64,000 nucleotides of DNA from JACMLC01 sp963720235 (GCA_963720235.1 OY970389.1:4960001-5024000), one strand, 5' to 3'. Numbered from the stretch's first letter, positions 49,659 to 59,219 are shown. The notes: generated from the sequence alone by a model not told the origin. Numbers and translations: made by a program.

Positions 49659-50303
49659 TTAGAGCATCCACGTCTTACGACTGGCAAAGTAAGTCGGAGA
49701 GCCTTGCGCGTGCGCTTCGCGAAATTCAGTATAGCGTGCGACAAGCTGCTTGTATCTACGTTCGGAAGATTTTAAATGCTTGTGCGGTATCTCGCAGAGG
49801 TGGTTCTCGACCTTCCAGATATTTTTAGCGGAAAAACGCCAGTCGTAACGCCCAAGCTCGTAGAGATTCGTCAAGCCGTAACCTGTGAGGCGACCTGTGT
49901 AATCTATGTAAGGCTCAAAGTAACTCCACGCGAGCGAGCGCAGGGAACGAAAGACAGGTTTGCGTCCATGCAGCCCTGTGTCGCGCGAGCGCGCAACCGC
50001 GCCCCACAAACCTTTCTGTTGAAAAACAAAGATGACATGGTCGAGCTTGTCCTGTGATTCTAAACTGACGAGCAATGGCGGAAAGCCATGCTGCTCAAGC
50101 ACGACCGCCGCCGCGACGGCAGCCTCCGCACAGTGAGCAGTGTTGCGCCGCAAGACTTCGCGAAACGAGCGCAGGCTGCCGCCATCAGGCTCCCAGTTAT
50201 AAGGAATCCCACTCAGCCAACGCTGCACCTGCCGGGGCGTGCGCAGGCTTTGAATAAGTTTCCACTCCCGTGCTGTAAATGCTTCTTTGCGTGGCGCGCT
50301 CAT
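49659..50303 (-). CDS. Transglutaminase-like cysteine protein, unknown role
   Basis: About 214 residues from ATG 50303 (MSAPRKEAF); the frame extends to 50384 through hydrophobic residues. The middle has NTAHCAEAAVAAAVVLEQHGFPPLLVSL and, about 35 residues later, LDHVIFVFQQKGLWGAVARS, i.e. Cys, His and an acidic residue in the order of transglutaminase-like (papain-fold) proteins. No export signal on the short form. Substrate unknown. I infer the fold from the Cys/His pattern only. Confidence 0.65.
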   Translation of the reverse strand: MSAPRKEAFTAREWKLIQSLRTPRQVQRWLSGIPYNWEPDGGSLRSFREVLRRNTAHCAEAAVAAAVVLEQHGFPPLLVSLESQDKLDHVIFVFQQKGLWGAVARSRDTGLHGRKPVFRSLRSLAWSYFEPYIDYTGRLTGYGLTNLYELGRYDWRFSAKNIWKVENHLCEIPHKHLKSSERRYKQLVARYTEFREAHAQGSPTYFASRKTWML

Positions 50304-50362
50304 CAGGAAAGCAATAGCAGAAGCGGCAGACGTGAGGCAAATTAAATTCAAGCTGAAATGTA

Positions 50363-50397
50363 GAAAGACCGCCACTTGTAGCAAGCGGCGGTCTTTC
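50363..50397 (-). terminator. Terminator of the CHRD/FG-GAP gene
   Basis: GAAAGACCGCC (50363-50373) and GGCGGTCTTTC (50387-50397) are perfect 11-base arms, and an inner CTTG/CAAG pair extends them. It lies 28 bases past the stop at 50425. Confidence 0.75.
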
Positions 50398-50424
50398 GCG
50401 TGAGATGGAATTAACCGTGACGCT

Positions 50425-51759
50425 CTATTGGTCGCCGGTCATGCCCCATTGAACTGAACGGTGTACGCCGTTGGAACTCTGTAAGATGTTCCAGGTCATG
50501 ACTCCGCCGCTCAGGACACGCGCCACGAAGTCTGTTTTACCATCGCCGTCATAGTCGCCCCACAAAGCTGTGGAGCCTGTTCCACTTGCGCCCCAGGGTT
50601 GGCTCACGTGCACGCCATCCGAACTGCGCTGAATAAGATGAACGCGTTGACCACTGATTGCGCGGTTGACCGCGACATCCTGTTTGCCGTCGCCGTCAAC
50701 ATCAATCGGAGAGAAGAAGAAGAAGCCATCAGTGGCAGCCGTCCCCCAGGCGAGGCTCCGCAGTGTGCCGGTCGCGCTTTGCTTGATGTAAAAGACTCTC
50801 TGTCCGGCCTCTGTACGGACGACCGTCAAATCCGCCCTGCCATCGCCATCATAATCTCCGACACAAGGCTGGTCGCCTGTCGCCGCCGAGCCGGTTGACG
50901 CTCCCCATGTCTCAAAGCGTTGCGCGCCGTTCGAGCTTTGAATAATAGACCACTGGCCGTTGAGACGACGATAGACTGCGATGTCCGTGCGACCGTCGCC
51001 GTCGTAATCGGCTATCGCCAGAGTGTCTCCGGTAGCAGTATTGAAATCTCCCCACTGAACGACACGAAGCGTGTTAGTGCCGGTTTGGAGAATGCTCCAG
51101 ACGGCCCTGCCCGTCCCATCAAGCTCGATGAGCGTCGGGTCGCCTCTGCCATCGCCGTCAAAGTCGAAGGCCGAGCTATTCAACCAGATGTCACCGGCTC
51201 CAGAGCCGAAGACGGTGGTTTGCAACGTATTGGTCAGACTGGCTAGAGTGTAGAACGTATTGGTGCTCTGCCGGAAAACCGTAATGTCCGAGCGTCCATC
51301 ACCGTCTGCGTCATAGACCGTGTGCGCCTGCTTGAGCTGCCCGCGAATCTCTCCGCCGGGAAAGTTAACCGTGTGCAGGTTGACGTAAAAGAGGTGCGCG
51401 CGCATGCTGGCAACCTGCGCCGGAGTGACGGCGAACGGCCCGGCATTGAATGAGCCGGAAGTCCCGCCCGTCGCCGCAAAGTTGAACAGGATGCCTGCAT
51501 TCACGCCCGGCGCGGCATTGCCGTGAATGTGGTCGGCTTGCAGATTAGAAGTTAGTCCCTGATAGGTACAGGACGCGCTGATTGAAGTTTCGGCTGCGTT
51601 GAGCGTCACGACGCAGACGCCTGAGCCGGTGGAAGCTGTTGAGGGTACTTCCTGCTGCGGGTTCAGGTGAGCGATAAATTTTTGGTCGGCTAAAGCTGTG
51701 CTGCTCAAGAGCAAGAGGGCAGCGCAGGTGATAGCCCATGAGATAAACTGTCTTCGCAT
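50425..51759 (-). CDS. Secreted CHRD domain plus FG-GAP/VCBS repeat protein
   Basis: About 444 residues from ATG 51759 (MRRQFISW), with GGAAGGAG nine bases upstream; a longer frame to 51822 has no ribosome binding site. After the signal peptide (ALLLLSSTALA) a CHRD domain (about 26-140) shows FIAHLNPQQEVP, HIHG and NFPGGEIRGQL. Six FG-GAP-like calcium repeats follow, with DADGDGRSD, DFDGDGRGD, DYDGDGRTD, DYDGDGRAD, DVDGDGKQD and DYDGDGKTD, forming a beta-propeller. The protein is extracellular, with likely surface or matrix binding; no enzyme motif is seen. Confidence 0.87.
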   Translation of the reverse strand: MRRQFISWAITCAALLLLSSTALADQKFIAHLNPQQEVPSTASTGSGVCVVTLNAAETSISASCTYQGLTSNLQADHIHGNAAPGVNAGILFNFAATGGTSGSFNAGPFAVTPAQVASMRAHLFYVNLHTVNFPGGEIRGQLKQAHTVYDADGDGRSDITVFRQSTNTFYTLASLTNTLQTTVFGSGAGDIWLNSSAFDFDGDGRGDPTLIELDGTGRAVWSILQTGTNTLRVVQWGDFNTATGDTLAIADYDGDGRTDIAVYRRLNGQWSIIQSSNGAQRFETWGASTGSAATGDQPCVGDYDGDGRADLTVVRTEAGQRVFYIKQSATGTLRSLAWGTAATDGFFFFSPIDVDGDGKQDVAVNRAISGQRVHLIQRSSDGVHVSQPWGASGTGSTALWGDYDGDGKTDFVARVLSGGVMTWNILQSSNGVHRSVQWGMTGDQ

Positions 51760-51862
51760 TACAGACGAGCTCCTTCCTATGGAAAAGCGGTAGGCCAAAG
51801 GTGTGCGCAAAACTATTCGCACCCAAAATGTTCAAGAAAATTCAGACAAGCTGGTATCCCGC

Positions 51863-51891
51863 ATTGTGCTGATTTCGACCTCAAATGTCAA
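51863..51891 (-). promoter_or_regulatory. Candidate promoter for the CHRD/FG-GAP gene
   Basis: On the minus strand TTGACA (51891-51886), 17 bases, CACAAT (51868-51863). The leader would be about 95 bases. Confidence 0.35.
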
Positions 51892-51934
51892 AGTTTTTTT
51901 CCGAGGAAGTAGTATTTCAATTTCATAAGCGGAA

Positions 51935-52062
51935 AGAAAAGTTTCCCGCCAAGGCGCAGGGGAATGCAAAATTAAAGATAGTTCTTACTTTTGCAATTTA
52001 CATTTTGCAATTTACATTTTGCATTTTTAATTCTTCTCCACCTGTGCGGGAGATTCTTTCTT
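51935..52062. repeat. Word repeat region with partial hairpin
   Basis: TTTCCCGCCAAGGCGCAGG near 51948 is a diverged half of the AAGGCGCAAAG family; its complement (CCACCTGTGCGGGAGA) at 52040-52055 is eroded. Between them TTTGCAATTTACATT occurs in tandem. The rest of the interval 51760-52088 is non-coding. Confidence 0.55.
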
Positions 52063-52088
52063 AAATGTTGTTGCAGATGAAGCGGATG

Positions 52089-52775
52089 CTAACTCGCGTT
52101 TGTCTCCAGAGATTTGTCCGGCGACTCTGCGCTTGCAGCGGCGGCGATAGCATTTTGATAGATTGTTGTCAGTTCATCCTGATTGGCGATGCCGACATTT
52201 AAATCGCGCAGCAGTCCGTCGCTCAATCCGTAAATCCAGCCATGCACGGCCAACTCCTGCTTGCGCTCCCAGGCACTTTGCACAATCGTCGTCTGGCAGA
52301 CATTGGAAACCTGCTCGATGACATTCAACTCGCACAATTTATCGATTCGCTGCTCTTCATCGCTCACTCCGGCCAGCAACGCCCTGTGCTTCTGGCTCAC
52401 ATCCTGAACGTGCCTGAGCCAGTTATCAATCAATCCGAACTTCAAGTTGAGCAGGGCGGCCTTCACGCCGCCGCAACCGTAATGCCCGCACACGATGATG
52501 TGCTTCACCTGTAGCACATCCACCGCATACTGCATCACGGAGAGGCAGTTCAAGTCTGTGTGCACAACTACGTTCGCCACATTGCGATGGACAAAAAGCT
52601 GTCCCGGCATCAGCTTGACAATCTCGTTGGCAGGGACACGGCTATCGGAACAACCAATCCACAGGTATTCCGGGAACTGCTGTTTTGATAGCGTGTGAAA
52701 AAAATCCGGCTCCCGCGCTGTGATGTCTCTGGCCCACGCGCGATTTCTTTCCAGTAGATTATCCAGTTCTTTCAT
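52089..52775 (-). CDS. Beta-class carbonic anhydrase
   Basis: About 228 residues from ATG 52775 (MKELDNLLERN); a longer frame to 52811 has no ribosome binding site. It interconverts CO2 and bicarbonate with a zinc ion bound by Cys in GCSDSRVPANE (about 42) and by His and Cys in CGHYGCGGVKAA (about 100). The Asp-Arg dyad of CSDSR is intact, so an active enzyme is expected. Cytoplasmic. No bicarbonate transporter is adjacent. Confidence 0.93.
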   Translation of the reverse strand: MKELDNLLERNRAWARDITAREPDFFHTLSKQQFPEYLWIGCSDSRVPANEIVKLMPGQLFVHRNVANVVVHTDLNCLSVMQYAVDVLQVKHIIVCGHYGCGGVKAALLNLKFGLIDNWLRHVQDVSQKHRALLAGVSDEEQRIDKLCELNVIEQVSNVCQTTIVQSAWERKQELAVHGWIYGLSDGLLRDLNVGIANQDELTTIYQNAIAAAASAESPDKSLETNAS

Positions 52776-52823
52776 GTCCTGGATTCTAGCAAGAGCAAGT
52801 GCGGATACCAAATCGGACGGGAG

Positions 52824-52953
52824 TTATAGCCATGTGCAATCGAGTGTCATTCGATACGCCCTCCCTGACGGTCGGGCTACTGCCCCGTGAGCGATAATTG
52901 CGGGGCAGTAGCCCGACCGTCAGGGAGGGCGCACTCAATTACAAATAGCTATA
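52824..52953. repeat. Hairpin element with 29-bp perfect arms, copy 2
   Basis: Arms 52858-52886 and 52902-52930 are identical to those of the element at 46907. The outer ends TTATAGC and GCTATAA form a short terminal inverted repeat. The loop (GTGAGCGATAATTGC) differs from copy 1. Confidence 0.85.
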
Positions 52954-52957
52954 AAAG

Positions 52958-53009
52958 AACACGGAGGAATTTCAAATCTGAAATCTCAAATTTAAAATTC
53001 CTCCGTGTT
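52958..53009 (-). terminator. Hairpin downstream of the M3 peptidase gene
   Basis: AACACGGAGGAATTT (52958-52972) and AAATTCCTCCGTGTT (52995-53009) are exact complements; the loop carries AAATCTGAAATCTCAAAT words. It can terminate the M3 transcript. Confidence 0.55.
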
Positions 53010-53030
53010 GAAGAGAATGCTGTGATTACT

Positions 53031-55061
53031 TTACTCGCCTTCGTTCAACCATTCCTCGTAGGCTTTGAAGTTAAACGGGCGGCCTAAGAAATCGGACACG
53101 AGCACATTTGCGGGGCGCGAGCCGCCGCGCGCGAGCACCGTATCGCGGTAACGCTTGGCCGCGCCCGGCGCGAGCATGTTGGATTTGTCGAACTGGCTGA
53201 AGAGGTCTTTGGCAATCACCAGCGACCACATGTAAGTGTAGTAAACCGCAGAGTAGCCATCCAAATGTCCGAAGGCTGTCTGAAAATGCGTGTCGTCAAC
53301 AAACGGGAACGGCTCAAAGCGTTGCGTCAAATCTTTGACCAGCACATCCGTGTTGACTGTCTTCGGGTCGCGGTCGTAAATCGAGAGCGAGAGCTTGGCG
53401 TAAATCATCTGCCTGCGCACGCCCAGAGCTTTGCCGAAATCTTTGGCGCGCTTCATCTGCTTGACGAGTTCGGCGGGAATCGGCTCGCCCGTCTTGTAGT
53501 GCTTCGCAAAAGTGGCAAGCGTCGGAGCGTCCCAAGTCCACTCTTCGAGCATCTGCGAAGGAGCTTCGACGAAATCGCGCTCGGTGCTGATGCCAGCGAT
53601 GCCAATCCACTGTTGTCGGCCCGCAAGAAGTTCGTGCATCAGATGGCCGAACTCGTGAAAGAAAGTCACGACATCATCATGCTCCATCAGGCCGGGGTCG
53701 TTCGCGTCTCCGCCCGGCAGGTTGCACACGAGCGTGGCTTCTGGAATCTGTCTTCCATTAACGCCGGTGCGAACAACAAACTCCGCCGCGTGCTTGTACT
53801 TGTTCTCGCGCGGATGCATGTCCAGATAGAAACGTCCGATGAGCTTGTCGTTCTCGAACATCTCATAAGCCTCTACGTCCTCATGCCAGACCGGAGCATC
53901 TTTCAGTTGTTTGAAAGTGATGCCAAAGAGCTTGCTTGAGACATCGAGCACGCCCTGCTTGACGTTCGCGTAAGAAAAGTATGGACGCACTTGCTGCGAG
54001 TCGAAGCTGTATTGAGAGCGGCGCAGAAGCTCTGACCAATAGCTTTTCTCCCAGGCATTAACGGCGGTCGCGCCCGGCACGTCCTGCTGCTTGCGCTTGA
54101 GAAGCGACTGATACTCGCGCTTGGCCTTCGCATCCGAAGCCGCGACTATCTTGTCTATAAAATCGGAAGCGTTCTTCGCATTGCCGACCATCTTGTTGGC
54201 TGTGATGTAGTCTGCCCAGTTTGTGTAGCCGATAAGATTCGCTAACTCATGCCGCTTGGCAACCATGCGATTGAGCACATCCATGTTCTGCGGATAAGCG
54301 CGATTGTTGTAGGCGATGTACATGCGCTTGCGCAGGTCTTCGTTCTTCGCGTAAGTGAAGACGGGCAGCGAGTCCGGGTAATCCGTCGTCAGCGTAATGA
54401 CGCCGTTGGCATCCGGCTTGTGCCGCGCGATGTAATCAGCCGGAAGTCCTTCCAACTCGGAAACACTGCTGACCGTTATCTTGCGCACATCGCCGCGTAT
54501 GTTCTTGTCAAACTCCTGTCCGATTAAGACTAGCTCGTCGCGCAGAGCAGTGATGCGCGCGCGCGTCGCTTCATCCTTGTCCACGCCCGCGAGACGAAAT
54601 TCGCGCAATGTCTTCTCGACGTAATAGCGCGTCGCAGGGTCAGCCGCTTTGACATCAAGCGCGGCCAGCGCATCATAGACCCCGCGATTGAGCGAGAGCG
54701 CAGTGCCGAAGCTCGAAACCTTCTGCGTGATTTTTGCGGCGACCTCGCGCAGGGATTTGTCCGGGTGAACGACTTCCATCAAGCCCGCCTGATTGCCCGC
54801 CACATCCAAATGAATCAGGATTTCGTCGTAAGCCTTGAGCGTGTTCTCGATGGTGCGCTTGCCCTTGACGGCGAGCATCCTGTCGAGCGCGCCCTGCGCC
54901 TGCTGAAGTCTCTGGCCCATAGCCTTCTCAAAGGCTGCGGCGTCCGGCTTGCCAGTCCAGAACGGAGCGTCATCCGATTTTTTGGAAGAAATACTATAAC
55001 TCGTATTGGCAAGCATCAGCGTCACCAGCATGAGAGTCACAAAAGTAGAAATTCGCATCAA
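53031..55061 (-). CDS. Exported M3 family zinc oligopeptidase
   Basis: A 676-residue thimet-oligopeptidase-like enzyme. Signal peptide at 1-24 (FVTLMLVTLMLANTSYS). The active site is FHEFGHLMHELL (HEXXH, about 474) with the second Glu some 25-30 residues later (FVEAPSQMLEEWTWD). The N-terminal lid (TIENTLKAYDEILIHLD) and the C-terminal Tyr/Gly loop (HLDGYSAVYYTYMWS) are intact. It cleaves peptides of limited length in the periplasm, complementing the S9 and M20 enzymes. Confidence 0.93.
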   Translation of the reverse strand: MMRISTFVTLMLVTLMLANTSYSISSKKSDDAPFWTGKPDAAAFEKAMGQRLQQAQGALDRMLAVKGKRTIENTLKAYDEILIHLDVAGNQAGLMEVVHPDKSLREVAAKITQKVSSFGTALSLNRGVYDALAALDVKAADPATRYYVEKTLREFRLAGVDKDEATRARITALRDELVLIGQEFDKNIRGDVRKITVSSVSELEGLPADYIARHKPDANGVITLTTDYPDSLPVFTYAKNEDLRKRMYIAYNNRAYPQNMDVLNRMVAKRHELANLIGYTNWADYITANKMVGNAKNASDFIDKIVAASDAKAKREYQSLLKRKQQDVPGATAVNAWEKSYWSELLRRSQYSFDSQQVRPYFSYANVKQGVLDVSSKLFGITFKQLKDAPVWHEDVEAYEMFENDKLIGRFYLDMHPRENKYKHAAEFVVRTGVNGRQIPEATLVCNLPGGDANDPGLMEHDDVVTFFHEFGHLMHELLAGRQQWIGIAGISTERDFVEAPSQMLEEWTWDAPTLATFAKHYKTGEPIPAELVKQMKRAKDFGKALGVRRQMIYAKLSLSIYDRDPKTVNTDVLVKDLTQRFEPFPFVDDTHFQTAFGHLDGYSAVYYTYMWSLVIAKDLFSQFDKSNMLAPGAAKRYRDTVLARGGSRPANVLVSDFLGRPFNFKAYEEWLNEGE

Positions 55062-55308
55062 TCAAGCGTCCTCTTTATCTTAAATTTGATTCCAATCACC
55101 GAAGGGAAAGCTTCATACGCGCGGCGAGCGGGAAAAGTTTTTTCCATCTCTGGCGGGCGATGAAAAATTAAGACGCAAGCGAAGCTGGAAAGGCTGTCCT
55201 GTGACGAAGTTTTTTATTCGTCACAGTGGACACCGAAGGAATCTCAAAGCTGAAATCCCGAATCTGAAATCTTCTGCGCCCTTTGTCGTAAAAGTTTTTA
55301 TCAGCCTC

Positions 55309-55336
55309 TTGACTTTATGCAGACATACGCTAGTCT
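55309..55336 (+). promoter_or_regulatory. Candidate promoter of the kinase gene
   Basis: TTGACT (55309-55314), a 16-base spacer, TAGTCT (55331-55336), 22 bases before the start codon. The remaining divergent interval 55062-55308 holds short CTGAAATC words and no gene. Confidence 0.45.
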
Positions 55337-55358
55337 CGCGAGAGGGCAGATTTAAGAG

Positions 55359-57935
55359 ATGATTCACATCGGCGCGGGTACAACTTTTAGTCACTACGAG
55401 ATACGCACGCAGCTCGGCGCGGGCGGAATGGGCGAGGTCTATCTGGCCGAAGACATGAAGCTGCGCCGCCCGGTCGCCATCAAGTTCATCGCCCGCCACA
55501 GAGAGATTTCGCCAAACGTCGAGAAGCGATTTTTGCGCGAAGCGCGTTCCGCCTCAAAGCTCAATCATCCGAACATCGTCACCATCTACGAGATTGGCGA
55601 GACGGAAAATCACACATACATCGTGATGGAGTATGTAGAGGGACGCAGCCTGCGCGAGTTAATCCTGGCCTGCGACCTGACGCCGATGCTCACGCTCGAC
55701 ATCGCGCTGCAAATCTCTGACGCACTCGCAGAGGCGCATGCTCATAACCTGATTCACCGCGACATCAAGCCGGAAAATATTCTGCTCAGCGAGCGCGGGC
55801 GAGTGAAGCTTCTGGACTTCGGGCTGGCGCGAAATTTTGGGCCATTCGCTTCAGAGCAGGACGGGCCGACGCTCGTTGACAGCCTGACGGATTCGGGCGC
55901 GGTGGTCGGAACCTTGCCGTACATGTCGCCGGAACAACTGCGCCGCGAACAGCTTGATTTACGTTCAGACATCTTCTCTTTCGGCATCGTGCTCTTTGAG
56001 ATGATGACAGGCATGCATCCTTTCAGAGGCTCAAGCTCTTTCGAGATTGCGGGGTTGATTGTTAAAGATGAAGCTGTCAATACAGCTTGCTTTTCAGCAG
56101 AGTTGCCGCCGAGCGTGACGGCCTTCGTCAGTCGCATACTGGAAAAGAATCGCAGCCGCCGCTTCAATTCATTTGTCGAAGTCACGCGCGGGTTGGAAGC
56201 TATCAGGGAAGACCTCGCGCGCTGTCCGGTCAAGCCGGAAAGCTTTGTGTCCGAGCATCATCATGCGCCGCCTTTGTCCGGCATTCATTTCCAAAACTCT
56301 CTCATCTCGACCGTCGCCACAGCCATGCCGGCTGTCACCAACGCGCCTCCGACAGTGCTTGTGCTGCCGCTCGAAGCCGTCGGCTCGCAGGACGAAAACT
56401 CTTTTATCGGCATCGGCCTCGCTTATTCAATCACGACCGGGCTGGCGAAGATACGCGACCTGTCCGTCCTTTCAAAAGCGGCCAGCGCGAGAGGCGGCAT
56501 CGGCGACACGCGCGCCTATGCCAGAGAGCTCGGCGCAAACATCCTGCTCGAAGGCGAAGTCATGCGCGCGGGACAGACCCTGCGCATCATGGTTCGCCTG
56601 TCCGATGTCGCAAGCGGGCGCGTCATCTGGGGCGACCAGTATTCGGGTGATGAATCAGAGTTGTTCAGAATACAGGATACTGTCTGCGAAGCTGTTGCGA
56701 ATGCCCTGCGCGTGCGTGTCTCGACGGACATCCGCGCGGCTGTCGCAGGAGACGCGCGGCCAGTCAACCTCGATGCCTTTGAGCGTTACTCAAAGGGCAG
56801 GGCTTTTCTCGAACGCCGCGAAATCACGCGCAACATAGATTACGGGATACAGATGTTTGAAGAAGCCCTCAAGCTCGATGCCTCTTTCGCGCTGGCGCAG
56901 GCGGGACTCGGCGAAGCTTACTGGCTCAAGTATGAAGCGACGCATGAAGAGCAATGGGTCGAGCGCGCCATCGCCGCGTGCGACCGCGCGCTTGTGCTTG
57001 ACCCGCAGCACGCGCAGGTGCATCTCTCGCTCGGCATCGTCTATCACGGCACAGGCAAAACCGAACGCGCTATCGAAGAGTTTAAGCATGTCATTGAGCG
57101 TCAGCCCTTGAGCGACGACGCGCATCGCTGGCTTGGCCGTTGCTATAGAGAGCGCGACGAATTAGAGCTTGCGCTGAACCATTTCAAGCTGGCCGTCAAG
57201 ATACGTCCGGGCTTCTGGGATAACTATAACGACCTCGGCATCTGCTACTACACGCTCGGACGCTACCGCGACGCAGCGGAGCAGTTTCGTTATGTCATCA
57301 ATATCCAGCCGGACAACTATCACGGCTATAACAATCTTGGCGCGATGTATTACCTGCTCGGACGTTATGAAGATGCAGCCGCCATGCACAAGCGTGCCAT
57401 TGAGATACATCCTGCGGCGAAAGCGTTTTCTAACTTAGGGAGCAACCTGTTTTATCTGGGGCGATATGAGGAAGCAGTCGCGGCTTATCTGAATGCGATT
57501 GAGCTTGATCCGGGCGACGATATTTTATACAGAAACTTAGGCGATGCGCTGTTGCTCTCAGGCAAAGAGGCGGAAGCGGCACAGCAGTTTGAGAAGGCTG
57601 CTGTCTTGATACAGGATGCCTTGAAGACAAAGCCTTTGAGCGCGGAGCTTCTTGGAAGACTCGCTATCTGTCAGGCGAAGTTGCAGCATGAGCAGGATGC
57701 CTTGAGCAGCATCGAACAGGCCAGCTTGATTGAGCCGCACAACACAAACCTGATGTACCAGCGCGCGGTTGTCTTTTGCCTGACAGGTCATACGGAGCAA
57801 GCTGCCACGCATTTAACGGATGCTTTGCGTCACGGCTACAGCCGCTCGGAAGCAGAGCGCGACCCCGACCTTGAAGCCCTGCGGAGCCGCGCCGAATATC
57901 ATTCGCTGTTTACATCATCCGACATTAAGCAGTAA
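55359..57935 (+). CDS. Ser/Thr protein kinase with TolB-like and TPR domains
   Basis: 858 residues in three parts. An N-terminal Hanks-type kinase (about 12-285): LGAGGMGEVYLAED, AIKF with the catalytic Lys, HRDIKPENILL (133), DFGLARN and GTLPYMSPEQL. A middle segment (about 330-480; VLVLPLEAVGSQDENSFIGIGLAYSITTGLAKI...GANILLEGEVMRAGQTLRIMVRL) resembles the TolB-N/FlgO-like domain common between kinases or cyclases and TPRs. About ten TPR units follow (for example AIEEFKHVIERQPLSDDAHRWLGRCY). No membrane helix is evident, so it is probably cytoplasmic. Substrate unknown. Confidence 0.92.
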   Translation: MIHIGAGTTFSHYEIRTQLGAGGMGEVYLAEDMKLRRPVAIKFIARHREISPNVEKRFLREARSASKLNHPNIVTIYEIGETENHTYIVMEYVEGRSLRELILACDLTPMLTLDIALQISDALAEAHAHNLIHRDIKPENILLSERGRVKLLDFGLARNFGPFASEQDGPTLVDSLTDSGAVVGTLPYMSPEQLRREQLDLRSDIFSFGIVLFEMMTGMHPFRGSSSFEIAGLIVKDEAVNTACFSAELPPSVTAFVSRILEKNRSRRFNSFVEVTRGLEAIREDLARCPVKPESFVSEHHHAPPLSGIHFQNSLISTVATAMPAVTNAPPTVLVLPLEAVGSQDENSFIGIGLAYSITTGLAKIRDLSVLSKAASARGGIGDTRAYARELGANILLEGEVMRAGQTLRIMVRLSDVASGRVIWGDQYSGDESELFRIQDTVCEAVANALRVRVSTDIRAAVAGDARPVNLDAFERYSKGRAFLERREITRNIDYGIQMFEEALKLDASFALAQAGLGEAYWLKYEATHEEQWVERAIAACDRALVLDPQHAQVHLSLGIVYHGTGKTERAIEEFKHVIERQPLSDDAHRWLGRCYRERDELELALNHFKLAVKIRPGFWDNYNDLGICYYTLGRYRDAAEQFRYVINIQPDNYHGYNNLGAMYYLLGRYEDAAAMHKRAIEIHPAAKAFSNLGSNLFYLGRYEEAVAAYLNAIELDPGDDILYRNLGDALLLSGKEAEAAQQFEKAAVLIQDALKTKPLSAELLGRLAICQAKLQHEQDALSSIEQASLIEPHNTNLMYQRAVVFCLTGHTEQAATHLTDALRHGYSRSEAERDPDLEALRSRAEYHSLFTSSDIKQ

Positions 57936-57946
57936 GCAGAAAGACA

Positions 57947-58055
57947 ATTTCCCGCAAAGGCGCAAAGGCGCAAAGAAAGCACGCAAAGAGTTGAATGCTT
58001 ATTTATCTTGAAAGCTTTCTTCGCGTCTTTCCTTTGCGCCTTTGCGCCTTTGCGC
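57947..58055. repeat. Inverted word hairpin (AAGGCGCAAAGGCGCAAAG type)
   Basis: CCCGCAAAGGCGCAAAGGCG... at 57951-57978 faces TTTCCTTTGCGCCTTTGCGC... at 58028-58055, between convergent genes. Confidence 0.85.
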
Positions 58056-58101
58056 GAGCTTCTTTCGTCGTTGTTATTCACGACAATCTCAAACAGATTT
58101 C

Positions 58102-58755
58102 CTACGGCTTTCTCGGTGAAGGCGACGGCGAAGCCTTTGGCGACGGCGATGGCGAAGCAGTCTTTGCAGCCTCTCTGTCGGTCGTTGTCCCTCCGCGTAT
58201 TGAGCCGACGATGATTTGCGGGTCAAGCTTGAAGAGCTGTGTGCCGTCTTCCTGCTTGAGCGTCACATCATATTTATAAGTCCCGGCAGCGCCCATCGCC
58301 GGGTTGCTGATTTCGCGGCTCGAATCGCCTTCCTTGATGAAGTTCAAAATAAACTTGTTCTCGCAGGCGTCCGGGCCAAAGGGCGTGCCGGACGTAGTAG
58401 TTCCTCCGGCTTTGAATGAGCCAATCTCAACCGTCGCATTCTGAGCTTTAGGATTCTTGGATTGATTCTCAACCAGCCAGTAAGCTTTCAGCCCTCCGCT
58501 CAAATCTGCCGTGTCGGGCGAGACCTTTGCGATATACGGATCTCCTTTGTCATCATCGGCAATCGTAACGGTAATCAATATCTCGCCAAAGGCGCGCAGG
58601 TCGCCATTCCGATTGTCGTTGGTGTTGTAGCCAAGCATCGGCGAGGGACTGGTGTTGGCGTTGGGCGTCGAGTTGTTATTGTTCGGCGTCGTTTCGCAGG
58701 CGAGGCCGTAAGCGACTGCCGCAAGCAGCAGCAATCCTAAATAGATTCTCTTCAT
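58102..58755 (-). CDS. Lipoprotein of unknown function
   Basis: A 217-residue envelope lipoprotein: hydrophobic signal followed by the lipobox GLAC at about residue 20, then an Asn/Thr/Pro-rich tether (NNNNSTPNANTSPSP). The mature domain (about 55-185) is beta-rich and Ig-like in feel (ITVTIADDDKGDPYI, LSGGLKAYWLVENQ, GTYKYDVTLKQEDG, FKLDPQIIVGS). The C terminus ends in SPSPSPKASPSPSP repeats. No family recognised. GGAGAATCAGAAG precedes ATG 58755. Confidence 0.75.
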   Translation of the reverse strand: MKRIYLGLLLLAAVAYGLACETTPNNNNSTPNANTSPSPMLGYNTNDNRNGDLRAFGEILITVTIADDDKGDPYIAKVSPDTADLSGGLKAYWLVENQSKNPKAQNATVEIGSFKAGGTTTSGTPFGPDACENKFILNFIKEGDSSREISNPAMGAAGTYKYDVTLKQEDGTQLFKLDPQIIVGSIRGGTTTDREAAKTASPSPSPKASPSPSPRKP

Positions 58756-59219
58756 CTTCTGATTCTCCTTTAATTCCGGGCATGGGGCTTTCTATTTGCA
58801 AGAGGGGCTCGCGGCGGGGCTGGCCTGAGCCACTTGGATGTTTTGTGTGGTGGCGCGCTCTGGCCGTTTTTGCTTGAAGGCCCGCTTTGGAAACCAGAGG
58901 CGGCGGAGCATCGAAAAGGTTTGGCGGCGCGATGTTGAGAGCCACGCGCCTCTTAATTGAAATCCGAAATAGAGCGTGCGGATTGTACGTTTAAGACTGA
59001 TAGCTTGTCTATCATAAATTTCGCGCGGTTTCGAGCGCATGAAATTGTGCGTTTCCGACTTGATATGTGAGCCTTGCTTGATGTAAGACATTATGCACGC
59101 GAAACAAATTCGTAATTTTGATAAACGCACATAGGCTATGGAATCCTTCTGCGTGCATGAGAGTGACGGGTCTCTTAAAGAAAGCCCTCTAACTCTTGAG
59201 CCACCCGTGAGAAATCTTT
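58756..59219. other. Non-coding interval with no clear feature
   Basis: Divergent interval of about 460 bases. Open frames exist on the minus strand but have no ribosome binding site or recognisable composition. The only structure seen is ACGGGT (59166-59171) with ACCCGT (59203-59208) just before the next gene. Confidence 0.4.

Noticed and set aside
58792..59130. 112-residue minus-strand ORF
   Set aside because: Arg-rich without ribosome site or recognisable feature; ends in AT-rich non-coding DNA.
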